From CAYJMQ01 sp964371555 (GTDB taxonomy: Bacteria > Bdellovibrionota > JACOXK01 > 2-02-FULL-40-11): DNA of 24,608 bases. The notes below the pieces were generated by a model. That model had not been told where the DNA came from and did no database searches. It saw nothing but the letters and a program-made list of their open reading frames with translations. The translations under genes were made by a program, and so were the position numbers. Within the stretch, counting starts at the first letter, position 1; each line of letters starts with the position of its first letter. The stretch covers positions 1 through 24,608 of the forward strand of contig CAYJMQ010000030.1 of assembly GCA_964371555.1 (NCBI GenBank), written 5' to 3'. Below are positions 20,614 through 24,608 of this stretch, in pieces.

Positions 20614-22338
20614 TTAGCGGTATGACTTTAAAAATTTCATAATTTCCGTTGTTGAACGGGTATTCAAAACATCCTGTTTTGTCAGCCATCCTTTTCTGGC
20701 AATGCCGATACCATATTCCAAATCTTCGAGCCCCTCTGTGCTGTGGGCATCCGGATTAATACTCACCGGGACCCCTTTGCTTTTGGCGTATTTACACATC
20801 TTCCAGTCAATATCAAAGCGATGGGGATTCGCATTAAGTTCCAATGCCTTGCCATAGTCGGCTGCCACATCGACGAGCTCATGGAGGTTAATCGGATACG
20901 GCTCTCGCGTGGGAATGAGTCTTCCGGTCGGATGCCCAATCATGGTTACATATTTATTTTTGAGCGCTGTAATCACGCGCTTTGTCATCTCTTTCTCGCT
21001 CATGTTGAATTTTGAATGAACGCTTGCGATGACAAAATCGAATTCGGCGAGCAAAGAATCTGGGAAATCGAGAGAGCCATCTCCTAAAATATCAACCTCG
21101 CTCCCCTTTAATATTCTAAAATTGTCAATCTTTTCATTCAACTTATCTATTTCTTTAAACTGTTTCTTTACACGATCCATTTTCAAGCCATTCGCGTAAT
21201 AGGCGGACTTTGAGTGGTCAGAGATCCCCAGATATTCGAGCCCTATCTTTTGGGCTTTGGCAACCATCTGCTCGAGTGTGGCCACCCCGTCGCTTTCTGT
21301 GGTGTGATTATGAAAAGTCCCCCGGAGATCTTGAAGTTCAACGAGGTCTTTAGGGAGTTTTTTATGTCTGGCCGCTTCGATTTCCCCAAGATTCTCACGG
21401 AGTTCAGGTTCAATATAGTCGAGACCGAGCGTTTTAAAAATCTCTTCTTCATTTTTGCATGGGATTGGTTTTGTCCCTTTAAAAAGCCCATACTCATTCA
21501 GTTTTAAATGTCTTGCCTTTGCAATTGAGCGCATCTCTGTGTTGTGTTCTTTGCTCCCCGTAAAATAGAGCAGCGCGAACGGGAATTCTTTGTCTGAAAC
21601 GACGCGCAGATCCGCGTTCATCCCCGCTTTAAGAATCACGCTCGATTTGGTTTCACCGGCGGCCAAAATCCTCTCGACTCCATCGTATGAGGAAAAAGCC
21701 TTCATCACTTTTTCGGGTTTTGAAGAGCTCACCAAAAGATCGATATCTTTCACAAATTCTTTTCGGCGCCGAAGTGAGCCTGCGATCTCTGCCCTTTCAA
21801 AATCGGCCGATTTCTCAAGATGAGACTTCATTTTTTGAGCCTCATGGAGCGCCAGCGGGTAGGGGATGATATCTTTATGCTTTTTGAGATCTTCTATTCC
21901 TTTTAATATATTCGACTCGCTTTTTTCACCAAAGCCTTCAAGTTTGGCGATCTTATTTTCTTTGCATGCCTTTTCTAATTCAGAAACAGATTTGATGTGA
22001 AGTTTTTTAAAAAGAATTTTTGCCCGCTTGGGGCCAACTCCCTGAATAGAGATCATTTCAAGAAGGCCGGGATGAATTTTCTTCTTGAGAGATAAATATT
22101 CTTTCGATTTTCCGGTTTTTACAAGGTCTGTGATGATTTCGGAAAGGCCTTCTCCGATCCCTTTTATTTCTCGCAATTTTTTTTCGAGAACGAGGACTTC
22201 CAGATCGTGATCCAGCCCTTCAATGACACGGGCCCCATTTTCATAAGCGCGAATCTTAAACGGATTTGCGTCGGACAGCTCAAGCAGGATCGCCATCTCA
22301 TGAAGGATTTCACTGACCTGGTTTTTATCCATCTTCAT
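20614..22338 (-). CDS. polX: DNA polymerase X family with PHP domain
   Basis: A 574-residue bacterial/archaeal-type PolX, gap-filling polymerase plus 3'-5' exonuclease in base-excision repair. The N-terminal helix-hairpin-helix region (LREIKGIGEGLSEII and ISIQGVGPKRAKILF, 55-110) is followed by the nucleotidyltransferase active site GSLRRRKEFVKDIDLLV (Asp198, Asp200) and Asp243 in NADLRVV. YFTGSKEHN (258-266) is the thumb-side motif. The C-terminal PHP domain has its metal ligands in TFHNHTTESDG (342-351), ISDHS, VHSKF (His441), IGHPTGR and INPDAH. The start ATG overlaps the SDR stop as TGATG, with AGGAG at 9 nt. Adjacent nth makes a functional repair pair. Confidence 0.97.
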   Translation of the reverse strand: MKMDKNQVSEILHEMAILLELSDANPFKIRAYENGARVIEGLDHDLEVLVLEKKLREIKGIGEGLSEIITDLVKTGKSKEYLSLKKKIHPGLLEMISIQGVGPKRAKILFKKLHIKSVSELEKACKENKIAKLEGFGEKSESNILKGIEDLKKHKDIIPYPLALHEAQKMKSHLEKSADFERAEIAGSLRRRKEFVKDIDLLVSSSKPEKVMKAFSSYDGVERILAAGETKSSVILKAGMNADLRVVSDKEFPFALLYFTGSKEHNTEMRSIAKARHLKLNEYGLFKGTKPIPCKNEEEIFKTLGLDYIEPELRENLGEIEAARHKKLPKDLVELQDLRGTFHNHTTESDGVATLEQMVAKAQKIGLEYLGISDHSKSAYYANGLKMDRVKKQFKEIDKLNEKIDNFRILKGSEVDILGDGSLDFPDSLLAEFDFVIASVHSKFNMSEKEMTKRVITALKNKYVTMIGHPTGRLIPTREPYPINLHELVDVAADYGKALELNANPHRFDIDWKMCKYAKSKGVPVSINPDAHSTEGLEDLEYGIGIARKGWLTKQDVLNTRSTTEIMKFLKSYR

Positions 22339-23072
22339 CAGAGATATCTCCTCCCTTTATCTATCACCAGCACATTTCCGGTAACCGCATGTTTGTCTTC
22401 AATCAGATATTTAACTGCCGAAACGATGTCTAGAGGGTCGATCGTAATATCGTCTTTAAATTTTTCGCGGTCTTGCGGGAAAAAAATGGGACCCGGCGCA
22501 ATGGCATTAACAGAAATAGCTGTTCCTTTGGCGGTTGTTGGTGAAAAAATTTTTGCCAATGTTTCTGTCATGGCAGAGAGCCCTGTTTTCGAAATCCAAT
22601 AGGGGAGATAATTCCCCCGTGTTTTTGGGCCGCTGCTGTCCAAAATATTAATAATTTTGAGCTCTCGCCCTTTTTTTTGTTTCCCTAAATAACGGGAGAC
22701 TGCCTGTGTGCAAAAAAAGGGGCCTTTTAAATTGGTTTCTATAAAAAGATCCCACTCTTTTTCACGAATCTTGCCAAACGGGGTCGCAAAAAAAATGGAA
22801 GCGTTATTAATCAGCACGTCAATATGACCAAAATGTTTGATAACTTTTTGAACCATCGCCTCAATTTGTCTGACCTTTCTCAGATCTGCCTTGAAAAGAG
22901 CTGCCCTGGCTCCCTTTTTTTCCAAAAGTTCAAGCAGATTTTTGGCGTCTTCTTGAGAGGAGTGGTAGTGGAGGGCTATGGCGTTTCCTTCTTCCGCCAA
23001 ATGCAGAGCCAATGCGCGGCCGAGCCGCCTGGCGGCGCCGGTGATGAGGATAACTTTTCCGTTTAGAGACAT
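22338..23072 (-). CDS. Short-chain dehydrogenase/reductase, pteridine-reductase-like
   Basis: A 244-residue NAD(P)(H)-dependent oxidoreductase with a Rossmann fold. The cofactor motif is TGAARRLGRA (11-20), where the Arg in place of Gly (TGxxxRxGR) is the hallmark of the FolM/PTR1 pteridine reductase-like branch and favours NADPH. NNAS is at 89-92. The catalytic residues are Ser146 or Ser147 in ILDSSGP, Tyr158 and Lys162 (YWISK). NAIAPGPI follows. Dihydropteridine reduction is therefore possible but not proven. There is no Shine-Dalgarno before the ATG; a TATAAA lies 14 nt upstream, so the leader may be very short. It is the first gene of the minus-strand cluster with polX. Confidence 0.88.
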   Translation of the reverse strand: MSLNGKVILITGAARRLGRALALHLAEEGNAIALHYHSSQEDAKNLLELLEKKGARAALFKADLRKVRQIEAMVQKVIKHFGHIDVLINNASIFFATPFGKIREKEWDLFIETNLKGPFFCTQAVSRYLGKQKKGRELKIINILDSSGPKTRGNYLPYWISKTGLSAMTETLAKIFSPTTAKGTAISVNAIAPGPIFFPQDREKFKDDITIDPLDIVSAVKYLIEDKHAVTGNVLVIDKGRRYL

Positions 23073-23100
23073 GCTAAAAATTTTAATTTATACTGCGCGT

Positions 23101-23119
23101 CATTTTCCAAAGGAAAATG
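23101..23119. other. Perfect hairpin between the TPR and SDR genes
   Basis: CATTTTCC (23101-23108) pairs with GGAAAATG (23112-23119) around AAA. It lies 9 nt after the TPR stop and just upstream of the SDR promoter-like TATAAA on the minus strand. No U-run follows, so it may be an operator, a weak terminator or an mRNA-end stabiliser. Confidence 0.4.
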
Positions 23120-23127
23120 GTTTGCTA

Positions 23128-23613
23128 CTAATGTACTTGTTTTAAAAGATGATTCAAGGCATTTATGGCGGGAGTAAAGTAGGGATTTACCTCAAGAGTT
23201 TTATAAAGAGATGAAATCGCTTTATTGAGCATCCCCTTTTTGATCCAGATGCGGCTTAAGTTATAGTGGGGATAATAATAGGTATTGTAATTTTTTGAGC
23301 GCGTCGCTTTTTTTAAATAAAAGACCGCCTCGTCAAAATTCCCTTTTTCGATGAGATAAGCCCCGATGTCGTTCCATGGGTTTCCAAAATCGGGATCGAT
23401 TTCTATCGCTTTTTGGCACTCTTCAATTGCCTGATCATATTGCCCAAGAAACGAGTATGCCCATCCTAAAAATGTATGCACCTCGGCGCTGGGGTGTTCA
23501 TCAAGCGATTTCTTATAATAATGAATCGCTTTGTCGATTTCATCACGAAGCTGGTGTTCGAATCCGAGTTTGAAATTCCTGTCAACCTTCAGTTTGTTTT
23601 CGACATCTGTCAT
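23128..23613 (-). CDS. Tetratricopeptide-repeat protein
   Basis: A 161-residue protein made almost wholly of four to five TPR units. About residues 13-44 have DEIDKAIHYYKKSLDEHP, 47-78 LGWAYSFLGQYDQAIEECQKAIEIDP, 81-112 IGAYLIEKGNFDEAVFYLKKA, and 117-150 YNLSRIWIKKGMLNKAISSLYKTLEVNP. The W/L-G-Y-A-P consensus positions are recognisable. There is no signal peptide, so it is a cytoplasmic protein-interaction scaffold; the partner is unknown. It runs divergently from the metallohydrolase gene with about 73 bp between the starts, and is followed by a hairpin before the SDR gene. Confidence 0.9.
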   Translation of the reverse strand: MTDVENKLKVDRNFKLGFEHQLRDEIDKAIHYYKKSLDEHPSAEVHTFLGWAYSFLGQYDQAIEECQKAIEIDPDFGNPWNDIGAYLIEKGNFDEAVFYLKKATRSKNYNTYYYPHYNLSRIWIKKGMLNKAISSLYKTLEVNPYFTPAINALNHLLKQVH

Positions 23614-23686
23614 TGGCCACCCTTTGTTTTAAGTGTAGCAGATCTCCCCATTTGGCATCAACTCTTTGTTATGTTAGTGAGGAAAT

Positions 23687-24331
23687 ATGAATGTCCATCA
23701 TTTCACCGTCGGCCCATTTTTAGAACATACCTACATTTTGTCAGACGAGAAAACAAAAGAAGCATATATTGTTGATCCCGGCGGGGAGAATGAAAAAGTA
23801 ATCAGCTATCTCAGCAAGCATGGCTTAAGAGTGAAAGCGCTTCTTTCGACGCATGGCCATATCGATCATGTGGCCGGGGCGGCTGAACTCCGCAAACAAC
23901 TCGAGGTATCGCTTTGGATGAGCGCAGCCGATCAATATCTCCTCGATATGCTCCCTAAGATTTCTTCTTATTTTGGTTTTTCTTCCGTGCCGATTCCCAA
24001 AATCGATCGATCGTTGTCTCACGGCGAAAGGTTGGATTTTGGCGAAGTTGAAATTCAGGTGATTGCAACACCCGGTCACACGCCGGGGGGTCTTTGTTAT
24101 CTGATCGGCAAAGATATTTTTGTCGGTGATACCCTCTTTGATGGATCTATTGGCCGAACCGATCTCCCCGGTGGCAGCTATGACGAGCTGATTCAGTCCA
24201 TTAAAACAAAACTCCTTGTGTTGGATGAAAATCTTATTGTCCATTGTGGTCATGGTCCGAATACGACGATTCGAAAAGAAAAAAAGACCAATCCCTTCCT
24301 GACCCATGGAACGAACACCTCTTTTTTCTAA
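23687..24331 (+). CDS. MBL-fold metallohydrolase, glyoxalase II/YcbL-like
   Basis: A 214-residue cytoplasmic zinc hydrolase. Metal ligands are His56, His58, Asp60 and His61 in THGHIDHV, His131 in GHTPGG, Asp148 in GDTLFDGSIGRTDLPGG and His189 in CGHGPNTTI. GDTLF-x-x-x-IGRTDLPGG, GHGPxTTI and EKxTNPFL together are typical of the small YcbL/GloC type that cleaves S-lactoylglutathione-like thioesters, though the substrate is unproven. The early FLEHTYIL has His where most relatives have Asn. GAGGAAAT precedes the ATG. It is divergent to the TPR gene and is followed by a hairpin-repeat array. Confidence 0.94.
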   Translation: MNVHHFTVGPFLEHTYILSDEKTKEAYIVDPGGENEKVISYLSKHGLRVKALLSTHGHIDHVAGAAELRKQLEVSLWMSAADQYLLDMLPKISSYFGFSSVPIPKIDRSLSHGERLDFGEVEIQVIATPGHTPGGLCYLIGKDIFVGDTLFDGSIGRTDLPGGSYDELIQSIKTKLLVLDENLIVHCGHGPNTTIRKEKKTNPFLTHGTNTSFF

Positions 24332-24410
24332 AAAACTGACACAGAGGGTAGCGCTCAGATAGCAATGGAGAAGTAAAATTTTATTTTTTACGCTTATTTG
24401 GTTGAAATCG

Positions 24411-24608
24411 TCATCTGTCATGCAGAGCCCGAAGGGTGAAGCATCTCGTCTGTCATGCAGAGCCCGAAGGGCGAAGCATCTCGTCTGTCATGCAGAGCCC
24501 GAAGGGCGAAGCATCTCATCTGTCATGCAGAGCCCGAAGGGCGAAGCATCTCGTCTGTCATGCAGAGCCCGAAGGGCGAAGCATCTCGTCTGTCATGCAG
24601 AGCCCGAA
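24411..24608. repeat. Tandem array of 35-bp GAA-capped hairpin repeats (family B), cut by window end
   Basis: Six copies start at exact 35-bp intervals (24416, 24451, 24486, 24521, 24556, 24591), and the last is incomplete at the window edge. The conserved opening is TGTCATGCAGAGCCCGAAGG. The first copy has one T for C change, and one copy has CAT instead of CGT in the linker. Each core folds: ATGC pairs with GCAT, mismatches follow, then GCCC pairs with GGGC around GAA. With no unique spacers it is not a CRISPR. The paired substitutions relative to the array at 2721 keep the same fold. Confidence 0.92.

Noticed and set aside
20570..20689. N-terminal 40-residue extension of endonuclease III
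   Set aside because: It overlaps the polX 3' end and does not match the family. The ATG at 20569 gives the standard 209-residue protein.
24411..24608. CRISPR array
   Set aside because: The 35-bp units are contiguous and nearly identical along their whole length, with no unique spacers and no cas genes nearby. The same applies to 2721-2820.

Overview
This looks like a metagenome-assembled scaffold from an uncultured Gram-negative (diderm) bacterium of moderate to low GC content. The diderm inference rests on a TolC-type outer-membrane factor and an RND pump, plus several Sec-type signal peptides. The gene repertoire would fit a deltaproteobacterial-grade or Bdellovibrio-like lineage, but nothing here fixes the taxonomy. 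A ten-N gap preceded by an Illumina adapter read-through at 16695-16740 shows that this is a short-read scaffold join, and it damages the RND pump gene.

Layout. Positions 3-2440 (+) hold the end of a glycosyltransferase-like surface-polysaccharide gene, translationally coupled to a 566-residue protein of unknown function built from four diverged modules. Positions 2480-2976 hold tRNA-Arg(TCT), a repeat-rich tail carrying a second copy of the tRNA 3' end, three hairpin repeats, tRNA-His(GTG) and a strong terminator. Positions about 3060-4600 are an AT-rich accessory island: a 539-bp IS remnant with perfect 15-bp terminal inverted repeats and a transposase tail, two solo IS-like ends, and a tandem pair of small paralogous genes of unknown function. 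Then come a secreted protein of unknown function and a secreted transglutaminase-like protein (+).

Positions 6192-8787 (-) are a pckA / adenosine-deaminase-family pair, convergent with the transglutaminase gene. Positions 8825-12178 (+) hold tRNA-Arg(TCG), again with a duplicated 3' end, then a tightly overlapped run of three genes: a GGQ ribosome-rescue factor with a possibly leaderless promoter, a DUF885 metallopeptidase and a ureohydrolase. Positions 12186-15109 (+) hold a perfect hairpin, tRNA-Arg(CCG), a type II restriction endonuclease with its beta-class methyltransferase, and a membrane-anchored hexapeptide acyltransferase.

Positions 15121-23072 (-) are a long co-directional cluster transcribed in the order SDR reductase, PolX, endonuclease III, TolC-like factor, RND permease. 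A 151-bp element with 29-bp inverted repeats is wedged at the nth/tolC junction and supplies both the nth stop codon and the tolC-like start region. No periplasmic adaptor gene is present. A TPR protein (-) and a divergent glyoxalase-II-type metallohydrolase (+) follow, and the window ends inside a tandem array of 35-bp hairpin repeats.

The most interesting signals are structural DNA/RNA elements rather than genes. The two repeat families, at 2721 and 24411, differ by paired compensatory substitutions that preserve the same GAA-capped hairpin. Two of the three tRNA-Arg genes are followed by an exact 18-19 nt copy of their own 3' end joined by a shared 19-nt spacer, resembling the rtT tail of the E. 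coli tyrT operon. One repeat element has become part of a coding sequence.
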